Shown in pieces: positions 1-12,334 of a stretch of 64,000 nt of DNA. A model generated the notes under the pieces. It was given only the letters and a program-made list of their open reading frames with translations, did not search any database and was not told the DNA's origin. Position 1 is the first letter of the stretch. Each line of letters begins with the position of its first letter. This DNA comes from Podocnemis expansa (Eukaryota > Chordata > Testudines > Podocnemididae): positions 2,220,552 through 2,284,551 of the forward strand of contig ML682008.1 of the NCBI GenBank assembly GCA_007922195.1. Direction: 5' to 3'. The position numbers were made by a program, and so were the translations under genes.

Positions 1-1302
1 TATCTTGTTTATTTACAAAATGAATATGCATCCTGTTTCCTTGAATAACAGCTGAAACAAAATGTGCATAGGCAGAAATCCCAGATTAAAAACTACTGAC
101 CCTCTCTCAAGGAGCAGGCAACTTGTTGCCTTTGCTTCTCTCCAGGAATCCTCAGACTCCTTCCATTTGCTCACCCCTAATGTTTAACACATTGTGTTAT
201 TCCAACTCCAGCCTTTATAGCCACGAAAAACCTATTAGCTCCATGCGCTTTTGATGGGGTCTAAGGGCCTCTGGACATAAGCTTTGTCCATTAATCTCAC
301 AACATCCTTTTCTAATAAACTACTCACTGATTACATGCATTACATTTATTCTTTTTATAGAAAGTCACTGACAAAGAAACTATCTCAATGGGATTTTATG
401 CCTCTTGATTTATAAATAATTAGAAGAGGCTAACTCCAGGTCCAAAGTCAAAATTATACTGAACCTTTGAGTTGTAAGCCGGTTTGCTGTTTTCACCCAA
501 TAGCATTTCAAAATCACTATGTAGCATTTTTAATGCATTACAAAAATGGAACCCCTTTACTGCCAAACAAACATAATAAGTAAATGACATAATTCAAATC
601 ACACTTGGAAAGCTGCATGCTGGGTACATTAATGAGCTCTGATGAGCTAAGTATGCAAACTGTGTGAGCACCGTTTACATTTTGAATAACCCCAGACAAA
701 AAAAATCTGAATGAGTCAAAAATAGAGGGACTGAGTGCTCCCAGGAGGGAGATGGCTACAGTTTCTCATTATCTGCAATTTCCAGAGGAGGACTAGCTCA
801 GGAAGATTTGAAAAGCAATCAAAGAAAGAAAGGAGATGCTCTTCTTAAAAATCACACACTTCAGTCTAACACAGGGCCTCTTCTGTCAGGGGCACAATAG
901 AAGAATTTAAAATTGTGAGCATTTGATGATTGAGAATAGATTGTTAGCAGGAGAAAGATTGCAGCCTCAAGGCTAATGACAGCACACTTCATAGCTGTTA
1001 TATTTTGTTCTTTCCTTTTTATGAGTGTGGAAAAATGCCTTAAGTGCTAGTGATTAGAGAATATGTAAATATCTCTTAATTATGAGCTTCTATGTCAACA
1101 TTTCCTTTAAAATTGACATAAATCTAGATCTTTTAAGTCCAGAGTTCAATATCTGGCTGGCAAGAGTAAAAAATACATAGAGAAAGTGGTGTTCAATATA
1201 ATCAAATCACAATACAATTTCTGAGAAGCACAACTCAAAATTTAATGAAAATTTTCAGGTGGTCCCATTTCAAAAAGGTATTTAAAACTATATCTAAGGT
1301 CA
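1..1302. other. AT-rich non-coding DNA, no gene seen
   Basis: No convincing reading frame and no repeat I recognise. The stretch 600-690 carries homeobox/octamer-like words (ATTAATGAGC, TATGCAAAC) and lacks decay signs such as poly-A runs. It could be a conserved non-coding element, but that is a guess from texture only. Confidence 0.5.
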
Positions 1303-1502
1303 GGTCTACAGTACAAAAATAAGTTGATCATATTTATGTCAGCATATGTTAGCCTCAGTGATTACATCTCATGTGCATACCTACACTTTGCTTCTTATGT
1401 TGGTGGTTCACACTCTCACATGGATTGTGTTGTCTATGTGGGGCATTGTGAGATGGCTTCTGACAGCCAGCAGCAGTCACTGTAAGTAATGTAGGCTATG
1501 TC
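1303..1502 (+). mobile_element. Degenerate PIF/Harbinger-like MITE fragment
   Basis: Begins GGTCTACAGTACAAA and continues through words I recall from a common turtle non-autonomous Harbinger-like element (TGTGGGGCATTGTGAGATGG, GCCAGCAGCAGTCACTGTAA). The right half of the expected element is absent and the sequence passes into a SINE fragment near 1503. No target duplication is visible. Family assignment is from memory and the ends are approximate. Confidence 0.5.
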
Positions 1503-1572
1503 CAGTAGATCACCTCATCCACCTTTTGTCTCTAATATCCTGGGAGCAATATAGCTACAACAGCAGTGCAAA
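1503..1572 (-). mobile_element. tRNA-headed SINE fragment
   Basis: CACCTCATCCACC then TAATATCCTGGGAGCAATAT and AGCTACAACAGC are the antisense of a SINE head and body that recur at 51275-51335 in this window. Only the head-proximal portion remains. Confidence 0.55.
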
Positions 1573-3480
1573 ACTGGAAAAAAAAAAGAGTTCTGAGGTT
1601 TGTCTGCTTTGTTTTGCTTCTTAGGTTAGTCTTCTTAAAATACTTTTCTGCAAATATGAGGGCTGAAAATGAAAGCAAAAATTCTCATGTAATTGCTTTG
1701 TCACAGTTAAAAACTACTGCACCTGTATTTCCTCTTACCAATCCAGCAAGGCAACAAATTCTCAGGTTTCCAGCTCTCCAGCACTCACCTCTTTTAGGCA
1801 AAGACATACATCTTCCTCCCTTTTGACTGAAGTATTTCCACATTGCACAGTTCCTTGCCTTTGTAGTGTTATTCGCAACATAAACAAGTTTCCCAAGGAC
1901 ACCTGTTTGTTTTCTCTTCAGAGACAGTTAATAGATAAAATTGCTACAGTTATAAGGTACCAGACTTTGCCTCCTATGGAAACCTACTTTATTCTTGATA
2001 TAAAAAGTATTAGAAAAGATATTCTAAATAACACAATAATCCATAGCTATGCTAGCAAGCTTACTGGACATCACCACAATTCTAGCATGGGCTCTGACAG
2101 GTGAAGTGTTTCAGTAGCCCACCCACAGGGTTTCCTTTGTGGTCAGAAGTCTGTCACATCCTTAAATCAGAACTAACACCCTCTTAAAATGTCTAAACAA
2201 GCCTTTTTACAGTCCAGGGCTCTTTGATCTGGAACACGTAATTATTGAGCAATGGGATTTCTTTCCAAGGCATAGCTTCAAAAGGGTGGAAGTGGGTTAT
2301 TTTGATTCCCAAGGTACTTCCCTGGAAATCTATTTCATAGGTATTGTTCCAAAGACACCTTTGAAGGATCTGATACCTTCCAACGATTGTATTAGCCCAT
2401 CTCCTAGAGAACGTATATACATAGAATTACACAACACTGCATACACAATTGCCTTTTTAATAATTACTAATTTAATAATTAAATGCAGCTCATTCGGGAT
2501 ATTGTTAGTGTATCACACACACGACTGCAGGAGCTGGGGATTTGAGACAAACACCATAAATCACAAAACTCACATTAGTGTTGCAAAAACTAGGAACAAC
2601 AAAGGCAGCATGGACTAACTTGCCACATCTATGAATCCCCTCTAGATGACAAGATGCTCCCTGGTGGAGATAGGGACGCGAGCAAATGGGGGACAGAGAA
2701 GGTCAAATCAAGTCTGTGGAGGGGAGTCATGCACTTTGGATCACAGAGCAGTCCTGAAGTTACTTTAGCTAAGGCATCACATTCTGGGCTGAACAGAACA
2801 CAAATTCCAAGCTTTTGAAGTTTGCCTTTCCTTGATAATACTTTGTTTAAAATCTCAGCTGTTTAAAGGTTTTGTCAAGAAGTCAATATTGCCTTAGACA
2901 TTGGAATGGAGGCTACTATTTTCTCATTATTATTGCATTCTGCTGACATCTCGATGCCCTGTCAGGTGGCACCATTTAGCTAGGCACCGTGTGACCAGCA
3001 TTTTCCCAAAGCATTTACAATATAAGAGGGAGGCTTGCAGCCTACAAGCCTTGAGCAAGGGGGGCAGCCTAGAAGCAGAACAAGAACCTCACTGAGAAAA
3101 TCTGGATTTTTATGGTGCAGTGTGTCCTTGGTTTCTCCAGTAGTGAAAGTGCTTGATGCCTTTTTTATACTTGCTGCAGATTGCTACCTTTTCTCTCCTG
3201 GTCCAGTGGCAGTGGCAGGATCATTGGAGGGTTGGCTTTAAGGGATTCTTGCTTTGTCTGTCTTCTTCCGACTCTATTTTCTCTACAGAGTCTGCTTTTC
3301 CCCCAGCAGCAATGCAGGTAGGTTGCACAAGGGAGGAAGGGGCGCGCCATGGTGTAGACCTGTAAGGCAACTTACAATTTGAGTCATAAATTAAGATAAG
3401 ACACAACAAAGCCCAAGGACCTGATAAAAAGTGAACAGGTGGCAACCCTAGCTGTGGGACAGATTTGCTTGTGGTATTAA
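1573..3480. other. Non-coding DNA, nothing recognised
   Basis: Several short open frames (60-110 codons) exist but show no domain, no start context and no codon-like composition. I see no repeat family here. Confidence 0.45.
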
Positions 3481-3959
3481 TAATGAGTAAGGTCAAAGAA
3501 AATTACTGACAGAAGGGAACTTAACCTGGCCCAAATTAGCAGCAGAAATGGAAACAACTGTGAAAATATTACCAGATTTCCACTTAGAAGGGAAAAATCA
3601 AATTGACTCAATAAACAATATGCAAAAGAAACTGAAAAGACCATAGGTTCCCAAGCAGTGTTCCACTTTGGAGGAGCTCTTTTTGCATGAGTTTGTGCAT
3701 TAGAAATGGCCCAGTGTCATACATACCTCTTCAGACTGGACAGTAAGTCAGAAAATGCAAAGGAAAATTTTAAACAGCATCGGAAGGCCAGGAGGGTAGA
3801 CTCCAAAAGAGGAAAGTAAAAGCAAGAAAGCAGATGGCTTTCTATCTTGAGTGGGGGGAGGACTCAGAGGAAGAGATGGACACTACATTTTCTCAAAGGG
3901 AAGAAAGTGGTACTATCAGAAGCAGTAACAGAGTTAAACAGTCTATACAAATGGAAATA

Positions 3960-4915
3960 GTGTCAGGGGTTTGGATACTGTGATAACGAATATACCTACC
4001 AACAGTGCAAAGCTGAACCAAGCCCACTGATTGAATGCAGAAATAAATGATCTAGCATACCTCCGTTGGAGAATTCATTCAGGTGCTAGGTTCTGTATTG
4101 GTTCCCGTAAAATACTAAAGCCACAGAAAAGATTGCCAGTCCTAGTGATCTATGGACCAGGGCAAAGGCTAGTTAGACAGAGATTGGCTGCTAGAACTAA
4201 ATCTGTATTTCAAGGAAACTTTCAAATGAGATCAATATATCAAAACTACAGGAAACTCTGGATGCTCATACAGTCATTTTTAAAAGGTTAGGAACATTGG
4301 ATGGTGTAACAATCAGGATTTATATCCAGACTGGGTTCAATCCAAAATACTTTAAAGTCAAAGCAGTTCCTTATGCACAAAGAAGAAACACTGAGACTGA
4401 ATCTAACTGGTTGGGGTGAGAGGGCATCACTTCACAAATGCAGTTCTCTTAATTACACATGTATAGCATATGTGGTTAACCCAGCTAAAACCATCCACAA
4501 TAAGAGTTACAGTGAATCAGGCCTCCACATCAGAAAGTGACTTCTCTCTGTGGGTGGAGGACTTTCTAGCAGGGTTTGATGAGGGTTAAAAATTTAGTAC
4601 CCTAGAAATGACACTGGTATACCTGCAGATGAGACTGGAGGAAGAAACTTACCACTAAAAACATTCACAAGGATTTATTCCTATACAGTGGTCTCAAATG
4701 GAATGCCATCCAGTGCATGGACATCTGCTGAAAGATATATCCCCTGTGCGCAGTGAGAACTGAGAATGTCTTCATCCACAGGTAGAACTGGTGTTGAACA
4801 TCTGTCAACACTCGAGAAGGTATTTCACAGATTGGAGGTCGAGGGACTTCACCTAAAATAAAGTAAATGCTTTTTCATGAGATCAGATGGGGTGTCCCTC
4901 TGCTACAGCAAATAA
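3960..4915 (+). pseudogene. Ty3/gypsy retrotransposon gag-pol remnant
   Basis: A decayed pol gene read on the plus strand across several frames. Near 3975-4010 a CCHC-knuckle-like remnant (CDNEYTYQQC) is readable. At 4136-4190 PVLVIYGPGQRLVRQRLA matches the protease/RT-junction block of Ty3/gypsy elements (usual form LPxxVVxGxGPxLxGRxWL). At 4340-4375 PKYFKVKAVPYAQR fits the start of RT (PxxxKARPVPYAxR), and VTVNQAS at 4505-4525 is a hallmark of the same domain. The block at 4790-4870 (TGRTGVEHLSTLEKVF) is the segment just after the catalytic YxDD box, but the box itself is no longer readable. Stops and frameshifts are frequent, so the copy is inactive. Boundaries are approximate; gag-like sequence may extend upstream towards 3500. 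No LTR was found. Confidence 0.7.
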
Positions 4916-4941
4916 GGGAGGAGTGGAGGTTGACTCTAGAC

Positions 4942-5133
4942 CAGGGGTCTCAAACATGTGGCCCCTAAAGCTATTTCCTGAGGTCTGCAATGACACTATT
5001 GTTACCAATATTTGCAATATCATTGTATGAGAAGGTTTCAGTAGTGCAGTCCTTGGACTAACATACCAGTCCTCATGTGGCCCTGTATTAGTCCTCATGT
5101 GGCCCTTGTACAGATTTGAATTTGGGACCCCTG
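4942..5133 (+). mobile_element. Non-autonomous hAT, CAGGGGTCTCAAAC family, copy 1
   Basis: Starts CAGGGGTCTCAAACATGTGG and ends TTTGGGACCCCTG, imperfect terminal inverted repeats of hAT type. Flanks CTCTAGAC (4934-4941) and CTGTAAAC (5134-5141) agree at 6 of 8 positions, as expected of a decayed 8-bp hAT target duplication. The interior matches the copy at 49362-49531 in the opposite orientation (shared ATATTTGCAATAT core). There is no coding capacity. Confidence 0.75.
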
Positions 5134-5148
5134 CTGTAAACCATAGCA

Positions 5149-5176
5149 AAATAATAATAATAATAATAATAATAAA
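5149..5176. repeat. (AAT)n microsatellite
   Basis: About nine consecutive AAT units, followed by a degenerate AAATAAATTAATAA tail. Confidence 0.9.
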
Positions 5177-5255
5177 ATAAATTAATAACCCAGTTAACTC
5201 CTTGATGACCATTTTACCACACACACACAAAGAAGCTCACTGGACTGGGACGAGT

Positions 5256-5730
5256 GGCTATGTATACACTGCCACAGATATTATGAAACATTTATTTTAA
5301 AATAACTATTTCAAATTTATTTCAAAATAATTCTTTTAAAATAGCATTATTTCAAAATTTTTATTTTGAAATAGGAGTCTAGTGAAGACTCTCTATTTCT
5401 AAATAAGGTAGGAGTTCTTATTTCAAAATAGGGCATCCTCACTAGCCTTTCTATTTTGCAATAAGGAAAGGCAATGTAAAGCATAGGGCTATTATTTTGA
5501 AAAAAAAAAAGCCAATTCCACAGCTTGGAATGATTTTTTTTCAAAATAGCTATTTTGAAAGAATCAATATTTCAAAATAAATCCAGGTTTTAGTATTTGA
5601 AACAGCACTTCATTATTTTGAAATATTAAAGCACTTATTTCGAAATACCAAAATGCCTCCATGGACAGGCATAAAGTTTTTTCAAAATAAGCTTCCTGAT
5701 TTCGAAAAAACTTTGCAGTGTAGACATATA
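5256..5730 (+). mobile_element. MITE with TTTCGAAA/TTTCAAAATA word interior, copy B1
   Basis: The left end GGCTATGTATACACTGCCA is the inverted partner of the right end TTTGCAGTGTAGACATA. The interior is dominated by variants of ATTTCAAAATA, TTATTTCGAAATA and TATTTTGAAATA in both orientations. It is a self-complementary, low-complexity lexicon with no reading frame longer than chance. The terminal motif is shared with the MITEs at 16112, 17463, 25526, 32077, 35144 and 51336. PIF/Harbinger affiliation is inferred from the termini and from the TTA duplication of the relative at 32077. Confidence 0.7.
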
Positions 5731-6594
5731 GTGTCAATAACTCTGCTGTCATTTGCAAGACATTTCTGCTGAGCCATGGGAAGGTGGGGTTGGAACATGC
5801 AGTCGTTAGGAAATTGGGGGCTCTGGATATGGATTAACCAGCTAAGGTGCCAAACAATATTATTAAGAATGGGGAATGTTTTTTTACTGTCTAGAGTAAC
5901 CCAAACAGATAAAACGAGTGTGTGAGTGTTTTAACATTTTGTTACCAGTTTAGTTGTTGCATTTGCATCATTACCATGATTCTATAGATTATTATATAGC
6001 TATCCATAGTTTAAAATGTGCCATCAGTGAAAGGGTTAATACACTTCCACACCACCAAGTATTAAATATATTGATTTATTGGGAGGAGCAAATAATGGAG
6101 GTGCTGCCTCAGAACTCATCATTTCTCCCCAGGGAAAATACTATGACTGTTTTCATCTATACAGCAAAGCTGAGAGAAATATTTCAGTCCCAAAAAACTC
6201 ACTTCTTATTAAACAATATATTTTCTCAGTGTTAAAATTCAATAAGTAGCTATAGAGCTAAGAAATGAGAGTACAGATAAAATCCAATTACGTGTATGAA
6301 GATCCATTTCCAAGAGTGGCCCTACTGTATCCCTGCATTTTCAGCTTAATAACAGCACTATTAAACTACTTCCAATGAATTGTTTCAGTTCAGAATTCCC
6401 CAGTACCCATTCGATCTTCAGACATGGCTAAACTAAATATAAATGCCCACTTACTTAACCCATATTTACTCTTCATTAGAGAACATCTCCCTGTTTAAAT
6501 AGGTTTTTAGGATGAAAGGGAGCAAAATAATAACCTACTTTGATATTTTGAATGACACAAGCCATAGAATTTAACCCAAGAATAGGAGGGAAAT
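5731..6594. other. AT-rich non-coding DNA, nothing recognised
   Basis: No repeat and no credible frame seen. Confidence 0.4.
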
Positions 6595-6680
6595 CAGAGA
6601 AGAAAAGAAATTTGCCCAAGGTATCATGACAGGGCTGATGAAAGCTCCTGACTATTAGTCTAGCACCCTAATCACATGGA
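6595..6680 (+). mobile_element. MIR-like SINE fragment
   Basis: AAATTTGCCCAAGGTATCA followed by CTGACTATTAGTCTAGCACC resembles the 3' half of the amniote-wide MIR/CORE-SINE (TTGCCCAAGGTCACACAGC ... CCAGTGCTCT). It is broken on its right by the hAT element starting at 6681. Confidence 0.5.
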
Positions 6681-6859
6681 CAAGCGGTACTCAACCTTTC
6701 GTGGGTCATGACACACTTGGTGGTATGTTGTGACCCTACAGGACACATCAGCCCACTTGCCCCAGACCAATCCCATCCATTTCCTCAGCTCTCCATGACA
6801 CACTTACCTCTGTGTGGTGTCACCAAAATGTGTCTCAAGGCAGTGGTTGAGAATTGCTG
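6681..6859 (+). mobile_element. Non-autonomous hAT-like element (CAGYGGTTCTCAACC termini)
   Basis: Left end CAAGCGGTACTCAACCTTTC and right end GTGGTTGAGAATTGCTG are imperfect inverted repeats of a widespread hAT terminal type. The interior is 150 bp with no frame. No clear 8-bp duplication remains. Confidence 0.6.
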
Positions 6860-7365
6860 CACTAAACCACAGATTTTGCCCCATCACTAACCTGAAGCTG
6901 ACTTTAATCAACCAACCTAATAACTTATTTCTGTAGGAGACCTTAAATCTCAGCATTGATATTGACTTCTCCTCTTCAGGACACATCACTGGTGGGTATT
7001 AAGGGGATTCAGTCCCTGTGGATAATCATCAAGACTTGAAGCCTCTAATTTCTTTTGCTCTTTAACAGTTGTAGTGTATTATAGGCTTTCACCTCTTATT
7101 CTCAATCAAAAATCATACCATTGATGTAATCTTTTCATGTTTTTCTTCCATCCCCCCTCAACATGGTCTGTGATCCTTCTGTAAGTTACTACTCTTATAA
7201 AATAGGACTTTGGCCTCACTAGCCCCCATTACCCTGATGCCAAATGAAGAATAGCTGGATATTCTGGGATAGCATTCTCAGGGTCAGAAATTGCAGGATC
7301 CTGAACACATCTTGAAAAGCAAAGAGGGAAAGAAAGCAGTGTAAGCCCTCAACTCCAATTCTTCT
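6860..7365. other. Non-coding DNA, nothing recognised
   Basis: No element and no gene identified. Confidence 0.4.
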
Positions 7366-7490
7366 TGTTATTCAAAGATTAAATAACCTAAGGGTCCTAC
7401 TTACTGAAGGTCACACAATTGGCCAGTGGGAAAGTGGAAACAGAAAGAACATCTCCCATAATCTAGTCCAGTGCTTTAGAAAATAAACCA
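7366..7490 (+). mobile_element. MIR-like SINE
   Basis: GAAGGTCACACAATTGGCCA and TCTAGTCCAGTGCTTTAGA match the MIR core/3' region (AAGGTCACACAGC..., CCAGTGCTCTA). Old and diverged. Confidence 0.55.
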
Positions 7491-8059
7491 TGCAGCCTCC
7501 CATGAATCCAACTGACCTGTATGGGAGCTGAAGGAACTCAGAGCATGAAGAAGAGAGCAGCAATATGCAGGATCAGGACATGCCAATCTGACTAGCTGTA
7601 TCTCACATCATCCCTCAGTGATATCTCACGACATCTGGTGAGTATGATGCTTCTCCAAACTCAAACTTACAACGTTAATTGCTCAAAGTCAAGGAAGCTT
7701 TAGAGGACTGAGCCAATTTCTTCCCAGAGAAAACTTACAAAATACAATGTGACCTTCCTCCCCTGCTCAGATAGCTTTCCCTGCTTCTTCCCCTTCTGCA
7801 GTTCTAGCCTACTCTCTTATCTCAAATGCAGAAGTTTCTCTTCTTTCCTTTTCTAACCCCTTCACTTGTCCTAAGGATCCCATCTCCTTTCCTGATCTCA
7901 CTCACACCAATTCTCATCCTCTCTCTGGATCTTCTCCTTACTCTCTTTGCTGTGGCTCTTCTCCCTCACAATACGAACATGCTTTAGTCTCTCCCCTCTT
8001 AAAAAGAACCCATAGTTGACTCCACTTGCCTGTCCAGCTACTGCTCCATTTGCTTTCTC
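7491..8059. other. Pyrimidine-rich DNA, possibly upstream L2 remnant
   Basis: From about 7760 the plus strand becomes CT-rich like the following L2-like segment, so part of this may be more of the same LINE. I could not place it. Confidence 0.3.
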
Positions 8060-8940
8060 CCTTTCATCTCTAAGATCAGTGTGTGCACTACCTACAACTG
8101 CTATCTGGAGTTCTTCCCCTCCGTTTTAACCCCAGCCCTCTCCTATCCTGCTTCTACCCGTCAAACTCCTCAGAAACTGTTCTTATCAAAGAGTCTAATG
8201 ACCTTTTCCTTGTTAAAGCTCAGAACTCATCCTACTTGACTTCTCAATTGCCTTTGATGGAGCCAGCTATGCTTTGCTATTTGAAATCTTGTTCTCCTTT
8301 GTCTTCCATGACTGTTCTCTCCAACATCAGTAATTGTCCTTCTGGGTATCCTTTTCTTCTCAAGAGCCCTCCAGCTGTCTGTCGGGGTTTGACAAGGTGC
8401 ACTCCTTGGTCCATTTCTCTGGATTATCTCTGGATAACATCATCCACAACACAAATTCCATCTATATACTCATGTCTCACAGTTGTATCTGTCTACTCCA
8501 GATTCATTGGCTTTTGCACAGACTAAAATCTCAGCCTGTTTTTGACATCTTTCTCCAGCTTACCCATAAGCGTTAGGAACCACATGGATAAAACAGAGGC
8601 TGTACTCATTTCCAAGTCATCTCTGCTGCTGTCTTGATCACCATGGACAATACCATCATCTTGCCTTTCATTCAGGCCTATAACCTGGGCATCATCTTCA
8701 GCATGGACCTCTCTTTTGATCCTCAACTATAGGCTATGTCTAAATTTTGCTAATTCTTTTTGCTCTCAAGTATGACCTTTTTTACCCATCCACACAGCTA
8801 AATTTCTCACTGAAGCTCTTATCATCTCACATCTCGATTGCTGCAATGACTTTCTCTCTGGTTTTGACAAATTCAGTCTTTCCCTGTTTGTATCTGTTCA
8901 GACTACTGCTGCAAAGATCGTCACTGCAGAGGAGCCAATA
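8060..8940 (+). mobile_element. L2-like LINE fragment (reverse transcriptase region)
   Basis: The plus strand reads as a decayed L2-type ORF2. SNDLFLVKAQNSS then an RT motif-A relic at about 8240-8270 (DFSIAFDGAS, compare DLSAAFDTV of L2). Around 8390-8430 a relic of the [11 protein letters not shown] block follows, and at 8670-8710 AYNLGIIFSMDLSFDPQ matches the L2 downstream block (xxNLGIIFDSSLSF). Frames are interrupted repeatedly, so the element is dead. Its composition (CT-rich sense strand) also fits L2. Both ends are approximate. Confidence 0.65.
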
Positions 8941-11784
8941 TTGTAAGGAGCAAGTACAATTGATCATGCTAATCTCCCATCAAACAAATAAACGGTGGCT
9001 GGTGGTTATCATTTTGATGTGTCCAGCATAACTAATGAAAATGAGAAGAGAACGGATAGGAAAGACATTATAGAACATGATCAAAATTGGTGCTTTCTAT
9101 AACCAGCATTTTGCAATATTCTCTCTTTCACACACATACCCACACCCACACATAAAAGGATAGGCTTGTATAATGATCCAAAATAGTAATTTATTTTTCC
9201 AATTGGATCCTGCCTAAAAGAGCCCAAGAACACTAGAATGCATTTTCAAATCCAATAGGTTTCTGATTGCAAGATGGAAGTTACAAATTGCAAGGAAATA
9301 TTAAGAGTCCCCTGTGCTGCACAATGTTCAATGTGATTCAGTGACTGGATGCTGGAGAATGATAAACTCAAGAGCCTATGTAAGTATTAATAATCCTGCC
9401 GTTGTGCCTGATTGCTGCTAGTCCATTTCAAAGCATTTCAGGGAAAACTGCCGTCTCTAAATGACGGCTTCAGTTACATAGCAACTTAACTGTAAATTGC
9501 CTACAAATCACAAACCAAACTGCACTTATCACAGCCGCTCATTTTAACCAGTTCTCTTCAATTATCTCTGACAAGGAGGATCTTCTGTGCTTCTGTGAAG
9601 AGAGAGATCCCTTCCAGTTCAAAGCCAGGCTCAGTCTTGGTTTTTCAATAATGAGTTTTAATAAATATATGTATTACATATTATGTTGCAGTGGGAGCAG
9701 TCTGACAGTGTTGGCCTAATATTATTTCTCTCATCCAGATGTACTAAAAGTGCAACCCTATGTGCTGAAAATGTTCGGTATCACATAGTTGTTATTGAAC
9801 ATTTCATATGTTCTGGCAAAAAGATGTAGTCATGATCTATATTGTCCTTATTTTCTTCTGGGAGGTGAATGGCTGCTCCTATCAAGATATAATGTATGAT
9901 GTCACTATGTTTTATACTGTTTAGTCAATAACAGACAGCCATACTTAGAATACATGTCTGCATATGTTATCAGTAAGCGATTACATGGGATTGGAATAAA
10001 AAGAGCATAATCAAGATTATACCTAGAACAGGCCCTACACATAAAGCAAGTAACATATATGGTGAAATAACATTTGGGAAGGATTCCAGTCTACATGAAA
10101 TTTGGGATTTATAATCAATCTTGCATACAGAGGCTGCCATGTCATTTAGCTTGCGATCTTAGATACCACGGTGACAAGCAAGGCAGCATGGACAGATTAG
10201 AAAAATACTTCACAAAAAGCTTGATTTGTATCTTTTTCTTGGTGAGGAAAGAGATCCTGGTCCTGGTGAGAAACTTCCCCTCCATTTTTCAGCTGTCAGT
10301 CATTGTTTTGTCCACCCTATCATTTTTTTTCTCTCTCTCCTCCCTCCCACAACCCTCATTTTCCATTTTCTTTCTCCCTCTAACTTTCCTTTGCTGTAGA
10401 GGGCAGGACACCCTGCCTGTTGTGCTTATAGTAACAGACTGACAAAAGAATTGAGATGGCCAATCCTGTAAATTTTCTTGGAAACAAATCTCTAACTCTA
10501 GAAATGTTTGAGAGGTTGAGAAACGTTCTTTGCTTTTGTTCTGCTACTGCCTGTATGACTAGAGGGACACAGAAAAGCATAACATAAAATTGAGAGTAAG
10601 AGGAGACAAAAGAGAGGCCAATACAGGACCACAGATTAAATTAGTGATATTCCAAGTGGGGGGAAAGAAGTATCCCAGTCTTTTATCTATTTATAAATAT
10701 TGCTGATATATGAATTATCTTGCTCACTATTGCATTTCTATAGCACAGATCACTGCAGTGTTTATCTGTTGATAATGAATCCTTTGTTATGAAACCATCA
10801 AATACAGACTATAAAGTACCCAGAATTATAAGAAATAATAATCTTCCATAGCTCAGTCTATATATGTGTACAATAATTCGTCTGATGCTCTGTTTTGCTA
10901 TTCCAGCATTCTGAGACCTAGTGAGAGCATAGAGGGCTCATATACAGTGGCCCATGCTATAATTTTTACATGGTGCAGCCATGTTTTCTATCCAGTGGGT
11001 TCAATAAATTAGGGCTCATCTACTGTGCAGCAGGTGAAAGTCTGCAGTGCCTCATTTTGTCAGAAAAATGGAAGAGTGAAAGTCCTGGATTATGCAATTA
11101 CTAATAGTAAACCAAAGCCACAGAGTTACTAGGAGTAAATCAGACTATATTCTGGGACTTTCACTATAGCACTATGCATATGCTACATTAATACACAGGA
11201 AACTTATGTGCTGCAGATTCACATACTGGCTTGCCACACAGTAACTTGCTGTGAAACAGCAGACATTTCAGCGATGTTTTGTCAAAAGTGTCTGACCTAG
11301 CACACACAAGTTCAAAAGGAACAAAATATTTCCAGAAAAAAATTTGACTTTGGAAAGAGTAACAGCAAGAGAGACATAGCTGCATTGGCTTTGCTCTGTC
11401 TGGCTGTTTCTTTTATTCCACATCTGTTATGCACGTAAGAATAATAGATCAAAAACTCGAGTTGATTTTTAAAAATTTCTTGGGACTGTTCAGCTCTTCT
11501 CTTCCGTCCTACTGGCAAGGTTGGCTGGAAGAGCATAGTCTATAGACAGGTAAACCATTCAAATGAAGAGTGGTTTGGATGATCAATGAGAAATAGTCTT
11601 TTGTTCACTACATGCGGCAATAGATGCTTACAGCTCAGCAGAAGTAAGGGTGGCAGAAGTGGGCCCATAGTTATTGGGGATGTTAGAGATCAGAAGCAAC
11701 ATGTTAGGCACTCAGATGATGCAGCAGCCATCATTACCTTTGTAGTCTATCTTATTGCTCACTGAAATAATGGAAGATGGGAGG
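8941..11784. other. Single-copy-looking non-coding DNA
   Basis: About 2.8 kb without a recognisable transposon, the longest calm stretch on the left side. The segment 9400-9610 is a candidate conserved non-coding element: it retains CpG dinucleotides in otherwise AT-rich DNA, a small GCCGTC/GACGGC hairpin near 9448, and words such as CAAACCAAACTGC and TTATCACAGCC. No credible gene seen. Confidence 0.4.
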
Positions 11785-12334
11785 GTTCTGCAAGCAAAGC
11801 TACCTCTCGGAGGTCAGAACACATGGAGATAAAGTGAGAAAGGTGAAAAGTCAAGCAGAGCTGGACCTTACGAAGGCAATTAAAGCCAACAGTAAAAGGT
11901 TCTTTAGCCCAACAAATGGGAAGAAAGCAAAAAAGAAAGAAGTGGGACTGTTAAAAACTGAGGAGGGGGTGGAGGTCTAGGGTAATCTAGGCGTTGCTGA
12001 ATACCTAAATAAGTACTTTGCCTCTGTTTTTAATAAGGGGGATGACAAGCTTGGGATAGAGGTGGCGTAGCTAATGGGAATGAAGACATGGAAGTGGAAA
12101 TCACCATATCCGAGTTATGAGCCAAATCTGAGCTGCTTGAAGGGAGCAAATCAGGATGCTCAAACAATCTCCATCTGAGGATAATAAAGGAACTGGCACA
12201 AGAAACTGCCAGCCCATAAGTAAGGATTTTTAATGAATCTTTAAATGTGGTTGTTGTACCATATGACTGTAGAATTGTTAATATAGTTCCTGTCTTCAAG
12301 AAAAGGAATAAAAGTGACTCAGGTAACTACAGGC
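11785..12334 (+). mobile_element. CR1-clade LINE, ORF2 segment 1
   Basis: The frame from 11785 reads KQSYLSEVRTHGDKVRKVKS and KANSKRFF, the linker before the reverse transcriptase of CR1-type LINEs. Near 12260-12330 VPVFKKRN..DSGNYR (in pieces) is the start of RT. Stops interrupt it. At 12334 the frame is cut by an inserted LTR-like element and resumes at 13108. Confidence 0.7.

Noticed and set aside
8083..8526. 147-codon frame as a possible gene
   Set aside because: Contains L2-type reverse transcriptase relics; part of a dead LINE.
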